Assembly (NCBI GenBank): GCA_041395525.1
Contig: JAWLAH010000012.1
Coordinates: 1-64,000, forward strand
Direction of reading: 5' to 3'
From: CADEED01 sp020442965
Lineage (GTDB): Bacteria; Pseudomonadota; Gammaproteobacteria; Steroidobacterales; Steroidobacteraceae
Length of the DNA: 64,000 nt
The position numbers and the translations under genes are program-made. The first letter of the stretch is position 1. Each line of letters begins with the position of its first letter. Shown in pieces: positions 42,844-51,066 of the stretch. The notes below the pieces were generated by a model, which saw only the letters and a program-made list of their open reading frames with translations, was not told where the DNA came from and did no database searches.

Positions 42844-44297
42844 CGACTGCGCAGCGGTGCACGCTGCACCACCGACCCGTGGGCGCCAACCGGCAGTGGG
42901 GTGTCGGCACCCGAATCGCCTGCCGGACCAGGGCGCGGTCCTGGAGGACCGTCCGCCGGTGAACCTGCCGGATCGGCCTTGAGCTCACCCCCCTGCCGAG
43001 CGATCTCGGCCTCGAGCGCCTTGCTGTTCTGTACTGCGAGCCAGCGCAGATTGACGACGACGAGAATCGCGCCTATCAACCAGAAGCGAACTTCCAGCTT
43101 GAGGTAGTCGACGAAGATGTCGCCGACCACGAGTGCGGCCATCGCCGCGGCAATACCGGGCAGGTAGGCGGGCAACGGATCGGGCAACGCATCCAGCTGC
43201 CGATATAGACTTCTGAAAACCGCATAAAGCCAGCCGAGGAGCGTTGCATAGAACAAGATCCCGGGAATGCCATGCTCGACGAGGAAAGTGAGTGCGGTAT
43301 TGTGCGATGACCGGCCGCGGTTCGCACCGACACCCGTCAGCATCCAGTCTTCCATGTAAAGCGGACTAAGCTCAGCCGTACAGCGATGGCCACAACCTTC
43401 CGGATAGTCGCGGAACATCCTGAGCTGCGCCGCCATCGCTTCGACCCGTCCGCCGCCGGTGTCGACACCTTCAACCTGCTCACCGGCGTATTTGATCGTG
43501 TTGATGCGGTCCCAGAATTGCTCGTTAGCAAGCCCGGCGAAGCCCAGCATCGCGATGACCGAGAGTCCAAGGATCCGGGCCCGATACCGCTTGGGCGCGA
43601 AGTAGTTGAACACAATGCCACCGAAGGCGGCCGCCAGAAACGAGCTGCGGCTTTCCGTGAGGATAATGCCGTTCACCATCAGGGGTAGTAGCACCAACAA
43701 CGCCAGCCGCTCTTTCCACTGGCCTGCAACGAACAAACCCGCGCCGCAGAACACGGCGGTCACGATCTGGAGCGCACCAGCGTTGGCCTCGCTGATATCG
43801 GGCCCGCCGAAGCCCTCGAATCGTCCACCGGTATAGTTCGAGTAGGCATCCCAGCCCATGTAGGCGCCGCCTAACACGTGTGCCCACAGAAACAGGCGCA
43901 AATGATCGGGCGTGTCGATACAGCGATAGATCAACAGCATGAGCAACACGTACTTGGGCAGCAGATTGACGAGGACGAGATGACGCTCGAGGTTGACAGC
44001 CCAGATGCTCTGCACGACGACCCAGGCCAGAAAGGCCAGAATCACGATGACGATTGGTCGATTGAACAGGGGCAGCGACCGTTCGTCTGGACGATGCACG
44101 AACGTCGCCGCAAATGCGAGCGCGGCTGCGAGCAGCGACCATCGCAGATCCGGCAGGTCGTAGCCCCACCATTGCGTCTGTGGATGCAGGTATAGCACTG
44201 CCATGTAGAGCAGCAGACCGTAGATGGCATGGCGCGCAAACGATAGCCCGGTCACCCCGAGGAACAGCACCATGAACAGGATGGAAGTCGTTGACAC
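42813..44297 (-). CDS. Putative O-glycosylation ligase / Wzy-like, exosortase A-associated
   Basis: 494 residues with about 10-11 transmembrane helices and a large periplasmic loop. It has the Wzy_C/O-antigen ligase look: LHPQTQWWGYDLPDLRWSL near the N terminus, ILTESRSSFLAAAFGG, then SSHNTALTFLVEHGIPG holding the conserved His. TIGR03097-like members accompany XrtA loci. It would polymerise or ligate the repeat unit at the periplasmic face. The last ~60 residues are a Pro/Gly/Asp-rich soluble tail (SPADGPPGPRPGPAGDSG) that overlaps the decarboxylase gene's 3' end and looks like a late extension. Confidence 0.88.
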   Translation of the reverse strand: MSTTSILFMVLFLGVTGLSFARHAIYGLLLYMAVLYLHPQTQWWGYDLPDLRWSLLAAALAFAATFVHRPDERSLPLFNRPIVIVILAFLAWVVVQSIWAVNLERHLVLVNLLPKYVLLMLLIYRCIDTPDHLRLFLWAHVLGGAYMGWDAYSNYTGGRFEGFGGPDISEANAGALQIVTAVFCGAGLFVAGQWKERLALLVLLPLMVNGIILTESRSSFLAAAFGGIVFNYFAPKRYRARILGLSVIAMLGFAGLANEQFWDRINTIKYAGEQVEGVDTGGGRVEAMAAQLRMFRDYPEGCGHRCTAELSPLYMEDWMLTGVGANRGRSSHNTALTFLVEHGIPGILFYATLLGWLYAVFRSLYRQLDALPDPLPAYLPGIAAAMAALVVGDIFVDYLKLEVRFWLIGAILVVVNLRWLAVQNSKALEAEIARQGGELKADPAGSPADGPPGPRPGPAGDSGADTPLPVGAHGSVVQRAPLRSRYKSTSDGAG

Positions 44298-44441
44298 GCG
44301 CGGGGCCCCAGCTACGGCGGGCGTCTTCGTCCACCTGCTGCGGACTATAGCCTGAACCGCATCTCAGCTTCGAGACTCTGCTCACGCCACGCTGCCAAAT
44401 GCGTGGTCGCCACCGGGGGCGATGAGGAATAATGACGCGCC

Positions 44442-45707
44442 ATGCGCACCGTTCTGTTGATCGCGTTTCACTATCCGCCATGTGCGACCAGCAGCGGCCT
44501 GCAGCGCTCGCTCGCCAACTCCATCCATCTACCAGATTACGGCTGGCGAACGGTGGTGCTGACCGTGACTCCAGAGGCACACCAACGCACCAGCGATCAG
44601 CAGCTGCGCGACATTCCCGTCTCCGTAGTCGTCGCCCGCACACGGGCTCGCAATCTGTCGCAAATGTTCGCGGTCGGTAGTCGCTACTGGTCCCGACTCG
44701 CCATTCCCGATCCCTGGCGGGCCTGGAGTTGGAGTGCGATTCCGCGCGGCCTGGCGCTGATCAAAGAGCACCAGATCGACGCAATCTGGTCTACTTACCC
44801 GATCGCGACGGCCCACACGATCGGCGCGGCGCTCGCCAAGCGCACCGGCCTGCCCTGGATTGCGGACTTTCGCGATCCGATGGTCGAAACGATCGCGAGC
44901 ACCGGCGAAGTGTTCCCGGCCGACCCGCGGTTGCGTAAGGCTCGCTTGCAGATCGAATCGCTCGCCATGCGCCACGCGGCGCACGCGGTGTTCTGCACCC
45001 CATCGGCGCAACGCATCGTCCGCGACCGCTACCCGCAATTCCCACCACAACGCCTGGCGGTGATCTCGAACGGTTTTGACGAAGCAGCTTTTGCGGCAGC
45101 CGAGCAACTCGTTACGGGTACTCCCTCGACGGGGCGCCGTGTGTTGTTACACAGTGGCATCATCTATCCGGGCCCGGACCGCGACCCGGCGGCGCTGTTC
45201 GCCGCGCTCGCGCGCCTGGCGGCGGCGGGAATCGTTAGCCCAGAGAATTTCGAATTGCGACTACGCGATCCGTCGAACGAGGCGAGTTACGCCGAGATGG
45301 CGCGGGTGGCGGGTGTCGCGAACCTCGTTTCGATCCTGCCGCCGCTCAAGTACCACGAAGCGCTAGCGGAGATGTTGCAGGCCGATGGGCTCTTGTTGCT
45401 GCAGGGTTACACGTCGAACCCGGCGATCCCCGCCAAGCTGTACGAATATCTGCGCGCGGGGCGCTCGATCGTTGGGCTCGTGCACCCCGAGGGCGAATCC
45501 GCCGCGGCCTTGCGCGCGGCGGGAATCACGCTGCAATGTGATCTCACCGATACGCAACACATCGCGGCCGTCTTGCGACAGTGGCTGGAAGGATTGGCCG
45601 GGCCGACCAACCCACTACCTGGGCGCGACTACGTGGCGCAATTCGGGCGGGCGCATCTTGCCGGCCGGCTCGCCAGCTTGCTCGATCAGTCGGTTGCAGG
45701 TGGTTAG
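44442..45707 (+). CDS. Glycosyltransferase family 4-like
   Basis: 421 residues of GT-B fold. The N terminus is VLLIAFHYPPCATSSGLQRSLA, and WSTYPIATAHTIGAALAKRTGLPWIADFRDPMV follows. The C-terminal domain has GIIYPGPDRDPAALFAALARL and GYTSNPAIPAKLYEYLRAGRSIVGL, the last replacing the E-x7-E region. This is typical of exopolysaccharide GT4 enzymes with a divergent donor site. It is divergent from the O-ligase across 144 bp. The AGGA-type ribosome-binding site is farther from the ATG than usual (about 13 nt). Confidence 0.85.
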   Translation: MRTVLLIAFHYPPCATSSGLQRSLANSIHLPDYGWRTVVLTVTPEAHQRTSDQQLRDIPVSVVVARTRARNLSQMFAVGSRYWSRLAIPDPWRAWSWSAIPRGLALIKEHQIDAIWSTYPIATAHTIGAALAKRTGLPWIADFRDPMVETIASTGEVFPADPRLRKARLQIESLAMRHAAHAVFCTPSAQRIVRDRYPQFPPQRLAVISNGFDEAAFAAAEQLVTGTPSTGRRVLLHSGIIYPGPDRDPAALFAALARLAAAGIVSPENFELRLRDPSNEASYAEMARVAGVANLVSILPPLKYHEALAEMLQADGLLLLQGYTSNPAIPAKLYEYLRAGRSIVGLVHPEGESAAALRAAGITLQCDLTDTQHIAAVLRQWLEGLAGPTNPLPGRDYVAQFGRAHLAGRLASLLDQSVAGG

Positions 45708-45716
45708 TCGCGCAAG

Positions 45717-46433
45717 CTAACGGCGCGGCGCGGCTAACTCGGCCGAGTTAGCCGCAGTCGGCGGCCCAGGCGCTTTCCACTGCCCGGCGCGTTCCAGTTT
45801 GTTGCGCAAACCTGGCAGCGGATATCCCGCGCTGTAAGCGAGCTGTGCATGCTCGAGCGCCTTGGCCATATCTTTCTGGTCGAAATAGACCAACCCCATG
45901 TTGTAGTGCACGTCCGGGGACTTGGGATCGATCCGCAAGGCGTCGGCGTACACGGCCAGCGCGCGTGGATAGTCGGACTTGCGCCAGTAGTAGTACGCCT
46001 CCTGCAGCAGCACAGAGATATCGTCTGGGGCAAAGCGGCGCGCGCGCGTGAAGTAGCATCCGAGTTCATCGTAGTTGTACGACAAACCGCCGGCGAGAAA
46101 GTACTGCACCATGCCTTGCATCGCCGGGACATGGTTAGGCCACTTGTGCAGTGTCCAATCCAGATCGTGCATCACGCGCTTGGTGAGCTCGCCCTGGGAC
46201 AGCCGAGTCAGCGCATTCGAAGCGTGCGCCATCCAGTTGTCGTCATACGCCCAACGCAGCAATTCACTGGAATTACGGCTGCGGAAATCATGCGCCGTTT
46301 TGTCATCGGGCGAGCAATAAGCTGGCGGTGCGTCCTCAGCACGCATCGGTAACGATGTAACGAAGAGCACGGCCCATGACAGCGCAACGATGGTGCGCCT
46401 GGCGGGACTCTGGGTTGTAATGCTACCGACCAT
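45717..46433 (-). CDS. Secreted TPR-repeat protein
   Basis: 238 residues with a signal peptide (IVALSWAVLFVTSLPMRA). TPR helices follow, such as ISVLLQEAYYYWRKSDYPRALAVYADALRIDPKSPDVHYNMGLVYFDQKDMAKALEHAQLAYSAG. Upstream residues (CSPDDKTAHDFRSRNSSELLRWAYDDNWMAHASNALTRLSQGEL) may be a cap with a further repeat. It is likely a periplasmic scaffold for the polysaccharide machinery. TPR proteins are routine in XrtA loci, although this is not the large PrsT type. The C-terminal tail overlaps a 26-bp palindrome. Confidence 0.82.
   Translation of the reverse strand: MVGSITTQSPARRTIVALSWAVLFVTSLPMRAEDAPPAYCSPDDKTAHDFRSRNSSELLRWAYDDNWMAHASNALTRLSQGELTKRVMHDLDWTLHKWPNHVPAMQGMVQYFLAGGLSYNYDELGCYFTRARRFAPDDISVLLQEAYYYWRKSDYPRALAVYADALRIDPKSPDVHYNMGLVYFDQKDMAKALEHAQLAYSAGYPLPGLRNKLERAGQWKAPGPPTAANSAELAAPRR
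45730..45755. repeat. 26-bp perfect palindrome at the convergent gene ends
   Basis: Thirteen-base arms without a spacer, containing CTAACTCGG and CCGAGTTAG, lie 22 bp past the GT4 stop and inside the last codons of the TPR gene (encoding AANSAELAA). A smaller GTTAG...CTAAC pair sits just before it at 45703-45720. RNA from either strand could fold into a stem of about 11 bp. It may serve as a bidirectional 3' end or as a protein-binding site. Confidence 0.6.
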
Positions 46434-46549
46434 CGATCGCGCTCCTGAAGCGTGCCCTGCAGCGGGATCAGTAGCCCGACTCTACACAGCGCGTCGCGGT
46501 CGTGCTATCCCGCAAGCGGGGGTTCCATTGCTATTTGACCGCCGCACGG

Positions 46550-46570
46550 CGATTCGTTCGACGCGAATCG
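46550..46570. repeat. 7-bp inverted repeat upstream of the BcsL-like gene
   Basis: CGATTCG (46550-46556) and CGAATCG (46564-46570) flank a 7-nt spacer in the 246-bp divergent region between the TPR and acetyltransferase genes, about 110 bp before the latter. It may be an operator; no known consensus is matched. Confidence 0.25.
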
Positions 46571-46679
46571 CGAAACAGTGAGCGAGCACTCATTCGCCGA
46601 GGCATCCTGCCCCGGTATTTGACCACTCAAGGTATGCTGCGGTGCATGCACGCGAGGCAAGACGCCGGCTGATATCTCG

Positions 46680-47747
46680 ATGCCCATGACGTTTGACATT
46701 TTGCCGCTCGCCAGGCTCGACACGGCCACTCGCGCCGAGTGGACAGCGCTGAGCAATCGCCTGGGCGCGAATCCGACCCTGCAACCCGGCTGGGTCGACG
46801 TGGTACACAACGCGCTCGGGAATCAGAACGAGGCCGTCCAGGTTCTGCTGGGCACCAGCACCGGTGAGCTCCAGGTCGTACTGCCGTTCTTCATGCGTCG
46901 GTCCCGCTTGTTCGGCGTGCCGATGCGGATGCTCGAACTGGCATCGAATCGCGTCGCATACCACGCGCAGTTCCTGACCGCCGGGAATCGCGAGGCTGTT
47001 TTGCAGGCGTTGCTGGAGCGCGCACCCACCTGGGATGTGTTCTACGCGGCCGGGCTGATCGATGATTCGGCCGATACGTCGGCGCTGCGGGCGATGGGCA
47101 CCCGATTGGCGGTACCGCTGGTATCCGCGCGGGGCGAACGCTCACCGTTTCTCCGGATTGACGGTAGCTGGGAACAGTTTCTCGCGTCGCAAAACAAGAA
47201 ATTTCGCTACAAAGTGAAACGTCGCCGCGAAGATCATGTGAAAGACCCTGCATGGCGCACGCGCTGGTTCGAGAATGACACGTCGACTGACGAATTACTG
47301 CACGACATGCTGGCGATCGAACAGAGCAGCTGGAAGGCCTCCGCGGGCACCGACATCGCATCGCGCGATTTCGAGCTGCGCTACCACAGGGAGCTGCTGC
47401 CGTTCTTGAGCGACGCGGGGATGCTGTCAGCGGTAGTACTGTACCGGGGCGCTGAGCCGGTGGCCTACAGTCTTTGCTGCCGCAGTGGCAGCTGGTTCGG
47501 TCACCTCAAGACTTCATTCAATAGCGACTTCAGCACGACTTCGCCCGGTGCGTTCGTCATCGATCTCTCGGTGCAAAAAGCCTTCGAAACGGGCGCCGGC
47601 GAGTTCGACTTTCTCGGCGATGCCGCCCCGCACAAACTTGCCTGGAGCGATACCGTGCGCGCGCACGAGAATCTCTGGTTGTACGCGCCGCGTATTTTGC
47701 CGCGGCTGATCGGCCGCGCCAAATTGGCGCGCCAGACACCGCAGTAG
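46680..47747 (+). CDS. CelD/BcsL-type GNAT acetyltransferase (FemAB-like)
   Basis: 355 residues (or 353 from the ATG at 46686). It has the Acetyltransf_6 pattern: WTALSNRLGANPTLQPGWVDVVHNALG at the N terminus, NKKFRYKVKRRREDHV in the middle, then EQSSWKASAGTDI, and FDFLGDAAPHKLAWSDTVRAHENLWLY near the end. Such double-GNAT enzymes transfer acyl or aminoacyl groups to cell-wall or polysaccharide acceptors. No membrane segment is seen. It is monocistronic, convergent with hydrolase 1. Another FemAB-like gene lies at 60-61 kb. Confidence 0.83.
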   Translation: MPMTFDILPLARLDTATRAEWTALSNRLGANPTLQPGWVDVVHNALGNQNEAVQVLLGTSTGELQVVLPFFMRRSRLFGVPMRMLELASNRVAYHAQFLTAGNREAVLQALLERAPTWDVFYAAGLIDDSADTSALRAMGTRLAVPLVSARGERSPFLRIDGSWEQFLASQNKKFRYKVKRRREDHVKDPAWRTRWFENDTSTDELLHDMLAIEQSSWKASAGTDIASRDFELRYHRELLPFLSDAGMLSAVVLYRGAEPVAYSLCCRSGSWFGHLKTSFNSDFSTTSPGAFVIDLSVQKAFETGAGEFDFLGDAAPHKLAWSDTVRAHENLWLYAPRILPRLIGRAKLARQTPQ

Positions 47748-47769
47748 ATCCGCCGCTGCCGTAGGCCCA

Positions 47770-48624
47770 TCAATCCAGGCGGTCGAGCCACGCCGCGATG
47801 ACAGCGTTGACTTGGTCGAGATCGGCGCGCATGGAAAATGTGTGGTCCGCGCCTGGCATATCGACGCGCTCGACGCCAGCGCGCGCAAACGCAGTCCGCC
47901 ACGCCGGGGTGTTCTCGCACCAGTCCTCGAACTCTCGCGCGGTCAGATCCTGCCCGCTCAGCAGGAGCAGCATTGGCGCTGTGTAGCGCTCCAGTCCACC
48001 CAACATACGCGTGCGGAAATCCGCGGGTGCAGCGCTAACGGAACCATTGTCCCGGCGGGCGGCCCACCAGGTGGCGAACGCTTCGCGTACGGCACTAACA
48101 ACCGCTAGCTCACCGCTCAACAGTTTACGCCAGAACGACGCTTGCAGGAATCGTTGGCCGTAGTAATGCTTCACCCGCGCCCGCGCTTCGAGTTGCGCGG
48201 ACCGTACCCAGGGATTCAATACAACTAACCCTCGCAGATGCGCATCATGCAGAGCGTACATGAGGATCGCAGCGGCGGCGTCGCACAGACCTAACAATAC
48301 ACAGCCATTGGCACGCGGCAATGCTTGCGCGGTAAACCGCACGACCGCGTGGATATCGGCGTCGACGGCCTGAAAGTCGCGTTGTTCGCCACTGCTGTCA
48401 CCCATACCACGGTAATCGAAACGCACGACAGAATAGCCACGCTCGGCCAGCGCACGCGCGAGCAGCACAAATTGCCGGTGGCTGCCGACGCGATACTGCG
48501 GGCCACCCACCACGATCACGACAGCTGGCCGCGTGGACTCGGGCGCGCGATGCAGAATGCCCAGCAGCTGTTCGTCATCCACTGCACACACGAAGGGCTC
48601 TTCACTGACTGCCGCGCCGGTCAT
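47770..48624 (-). CDS. Exosortase A-associated alpha/beta-hydrolase 1
   Basis: 284 residues of alpha/beta-hydrolase fold: VVIVVGGPQYRVGSHRQFVLLARALAERGYSVVRFDYRGMGDSSG, then the nucleophile elbow G112-L-C114-D-A116. The usual GxSxG Ser is a Cys. The catalytic His is in PGADHTFSMR near 262. It resembles TIGR03100. Its start overlaps hydrolase 2 by 4 nt. It probably acts as a thioesterase or transferase on the acyl group handled by the ligase and ACP. It is the last gene of the leftward GT2-ACP-hydrolase 2-hydrolase 1 operon. Confidence 0.9.
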   Translation of the reverse strand: MTGAAVSEEPFVCAVDDEQLLGILHRAPESTRPAVVIVVGGPQYRVGSHRQFVLLARALAERGYSVVRFDYRGMGDSSGEQRDFQAVDADIHAVVRFTAQALPRANGCVLLGLCDAAAAILMYALHDAHLRGLVVLNPWVRSAQLEARARVKHYYGQRFLQASFWRKLLSGELAVVSAVREAFATWWAARRDNGSVSAAPADFRTRMLGGLERYTAPMLLLLSGQDLTAREFEDWCENTPAWRTAFARAGVERVDMPGADHTFSMRADLDQVNAVIAAWLDRLD

Positions 48625-49463
48625 GATATTAGGCGGGCTGCAAAGTGCTGCGCTGTCGTGGCGACGACCACATCGTTAGTGACAATCTCGGTGGCGCCCC
48701 AGAAAGCGTCGCCCAGGAGCGCCTCGGCCGTTGCACGAACGCCGCTGGCGGTGAGCTGGGCGACCACTTGCTCAAGCGCTGCACTGACGTGTAGGGGATC
48801 GCGCCGGCCTATTTCGATGCAGTGCACATCACCCAGCCGACCCGCCAAATCCGCGGCAGACAGTTGCAGTCCTTGCAGACCACGCGCGAGCGCCGCGGAG
48901 AGCTGGTAGCCGGCAACTTCCAGCACGCCGTCGCGTTGCAGCTGTGCGCTGAGCTCGGCCGCGCTCGCGCGCTTCGCCGACAACATCGAAGCCGCCACAC
49001 GTAGTCGCAAGAACTGCGACAGCGCCTGCGCACCCGCGGCCTGGGGTTGCCAAAAGACGGTGGTTACGAACTGCGCCGAGCACCTGGCGAGATACTCGGT
49101 CGTTAGCGCAGCGCCCAGACGCAACGCCAAAATGCCCTGCAAGCGCTCACCGGCCTGCTCGACCGCGCGCGCCGTCGCATCGAGGTCGCGCGCCCAGATA
49201 TCGATCGTGGCGCCGCTGAACTCGCCAGCGCTGTCGCCGGTGCCGTACAAGTCCGGTAGCACCGTGTGAATGCCGTGTGCCGCGAGCGCCCGTGCCGTGA
49301 GCGCGAACATCCGCCGACTCTTGTTCATCTCCTCCGCGAACGGCGGCACGATGAGCACACACGGACCGGCAGTCGAGTTAGTTGGCCGGTAGTGCGTCAG
49401 CAGAATGGGTCCGGCAGCGCCAGTGATAAACTGAGCCGTCGTTGCGCAGCCGGAACTGGTCAC
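48621..49463 (-). CDS. Exosortase A-associated alpha/beta-hydrolase 2
   Basis: 280 residues with the hydrolase-2 N terminus GPILLTHYRPTNSTAGPCVLIVPPFAEEMNKSRRMFALTARALAAHGIHTVLPDLYGTGDSAG, which is TIGR03101-like. At the position of the nucleophile elbow the sequence reads ILALRLGAAL, with Arg115 where a Ser or Cys would be. It is therefore probably not a classical serine hydrolase. It may be a non-catalytic partner of hydrolase 1 or use other chemistry. It overlaps both its neighbours (ACP and hydrolase 1) by 4 nt, indicating coupled translation and fixed stoichiometry. Confidence 0.88.
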   Translation of the reverse strand: MTSSGCATTAQFITGAAGPILLTHYRPTNSTAGPCVLIVPPFAEEMNKSRRMFALTARALAAHGIHTVLPDLYGTGDSAGEFSGATIDIWARDLDATARAVEQAGERLQGILALRLGAALTTEYLARCSAQFVTTVFWQPQAAGAQALSQFLRLRVAASMLSAKRASAAELSAQLQRDGVLEVAGYQLSAALARGLQGLQLSAADLAGRLGDVHCIEIGRRDPLHVSAALEQVVAQLTASGVRATAEALLGDAFWGATEIVTNDVVVATTAQHFAARLIS

Positions 49464-49723
49464 GCAATTTTGGAATCGAAGAACGCCGCGAGGGAGCCGA
49501 GCGTCGCAAACGTATCGGCGCTGACATCATCATCGTCGATGACGATACCAAACTCATCTTCTGCGGCAGTCAATACGCCCACGACCGCCATCGAGTCGAG
49601 CTCGGCGATCGCGCCTAACAGCGGGCTCGTTTCATCGAGCAACGCCGCTCTGTCCCCCAGTTGCAGGGTATCGCGCAGCAGCGCGCGCGTACGGGCAAGG
49701 CTCTTGACGTTCACTTCCGACAT
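49460..49723 (-). CDS. Acyl carrier protein of the exosortase A locus
   Basis: 87 residues, acidic and helical, with the phosphopantetheine attachment region AELDSMAVVGVL. Ser44 is in a DSM context instead of the common DSL. The C-terminal helix FATLGSLAAFFDSKIA and the acidic loop IVIDDDDVSADTF are typical of ACPs. It would carry the acyl or aminoacyl group activated by the ligase at 40.0 kb, possibly after decarboxylation by the PLP enzyme at 41.6 kb. It lies 15 bp after the GT2 gene and overlaps hydrolase 2 by 4 nt. Confidence 0.88.
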   Translation of the reverse strand: MSEVNVKSLARTRALLRDTLQLGDRAALLDETSPLLGAIAELDSMAVVGVLTAAEDEFGIVIDDDDVSADTFATLGSLAAFFDSKIA

Positions 49724-49738
49724 TGGTAGTTCCTAAGG

Positions 49739-50905
49739 CTATTGGGATTTCTTTTCGGGCTGTTGCGCACGAACGGTAGTCCAGGTGGTGTAAGTCTTGC
49801 CAGCGTATGCCTCGTAGATGCCCTTGAGCGCCGCATAGTTGACCATGCAGAAATACAACGGCACGTTCAAGATCGTCGGCAGGTCGCCGCGCCGGCGCAG
49901 TGCAAAGCCCGCGAGCGCCAGCAGATAGAAGGCTAGCTGACCGATCAGGGCCAGAGTGTAGATCAGGCCGCGCGGCGCGAGCACGATACTGAGTAGTAAC
50001 AATGCTATCAACATCGCACCCACCAGCCAGCGCAATAGCTTGTGCGAGATGAATTGCCAGGCGAACACGCCGAAGCGCAGCGGATTGGCGAGTTCGCGCA
50101 GATTCATGGCAGCCCGCCAGGCGCGATTGACGATGCGCACCTTGCGCCCGAATTCCTTGGAGAAATTCTCGGCGCCCTCTTCGAAACAGCGTGCCTCACG
50201 CTCGTATACGAACCGATAGCCACGCCGAACCGTCTGCAGCGGATTGACGAAATCGGACAGCGCATCGGCGCGCATATCCTCGTAGAGCGCGCGGCGCACA
50301 GCGTAGATAGCGCCATCGCCGCCGACAACCGAACCGATGTCGGTCTCGAGCACTTTGATCGCCGTCTCGTACGACCAATAGCGCGACTCCTCACGATCGA
50401 CGGCCGCATCCGAACGCGTGTAACCGGATTCACCGACCACGCCGCCGACTTGCGGATCGGCAAAGTTGCGCACGAGCTTCCGGATCGTCGCGCGCTCATA
50501 GATCGCGTTCGCGTCCGAGAACACCAGCACCTCGCCCGTCGCGGCGCGCGCGGCGGCGTTGAGTCCGACGGTTTTGCCACCTCGACTCGACATCCGCAGT
50601 AGCTTGACGCGCGGCGAGTCATAGCCAGACACCATGTCGTCCGTCCCGTCGTCCGATGCATCCGACACGACCAGGATGTCGAGCAGTTCGGGTGGATAGT
50701 CGAGCTCGAGGCTGTTGGCGAGCTTCTCGCGAATCACCTGTGCTTCGTTGAAGGCCGAGATGATCAAGGTCACCGAGGGCGTCGCGAGCGACTGCGCGAC
50801 AGGCCTACGGCCACGGAGCGCACGCAGGCCCACGAGCAGCAGCGGATAGCCTGCGTACACGTAAATGATCAGTGCGGCGACACACCAGAACAGGACTTCT
50901 AACAT
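49739..50905 (-). CDS. Membrane glycosyltransferase family 2 (processive-type)
   Basis: 388 residues from the ATG at 50905. The order is an N-terminal transmembrane helix (VLFWCVAALIIYVYAGYPLLLVGL), a GT2 core (LIISAFNEAQVIREKLANSLELDYPPELLDILVVSDASDDGT), an FSDANAIYE DxD-like site, GGDGAIYAVR, and EFGRKVRIVNRAWRAA in place of QxxRW. Three or four C-terminal membrane helices follow. It is likely to initiate or extend the polysaccharide at the membrane. A longer N terminus from 50944 is possible but unconserved in character. It heads the operon with the ACP and two hydrolases. Confidence 0.88.
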   Translation of the reverse strand: MLEVLFWCVAALIIYVYAGYPLLLVGLRALRGRRPVAQSLATPSVTLIISAFNEAQVIREKLANSLELDYPPELLDILVVSDASDDGTDDMVSGYDSPRVKLLRMSSRGGKTVGLNAAARAATGEVLVFSDANAIYERATIRKLVRNFADPQVGGVVGESGYTRSDAAVDREESRYWSYETAIKVLETDIGSVVGGDGAIYAVRRALYEDMRADALSDFVNPLQTVRRGYRFVYEREARCFEEGAENFSKEFGRKVRIVNRAWRAAMNLRELANPLRFGVFAWQFISHKLLRWLVGAMLIALLLLSIVLAPRGLIYTLALIGQLAFYLLALAGFALRRRGDLPTILNVPLYFCMVNYAALKGIYEAYAGKTYTTWTTVRAQQPEKKSQ

Positions 50906-51066
50906 TGTTGACGGGCGGCGCGCGCTGGTGCGCACGACCACCACTTCCCGGGGGGGCCTAAGCGTACCGCAAGTCGCGCGGTGTCAGGCGGACCCAATTC
51001 AAGGATTTTCAGTGCGCGAACCCGCTAGGATTGCTCAATGGATGAACGACAGGCTCGCTTGACATC

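Noticed and set aside
43525..44643. A 372-codon minus-strand frame over the O-ligase gene
   Set aside because: Arg/Cys-rich out-of-frame translation; the O-ligase frame has membrane helices and conserved motifs.
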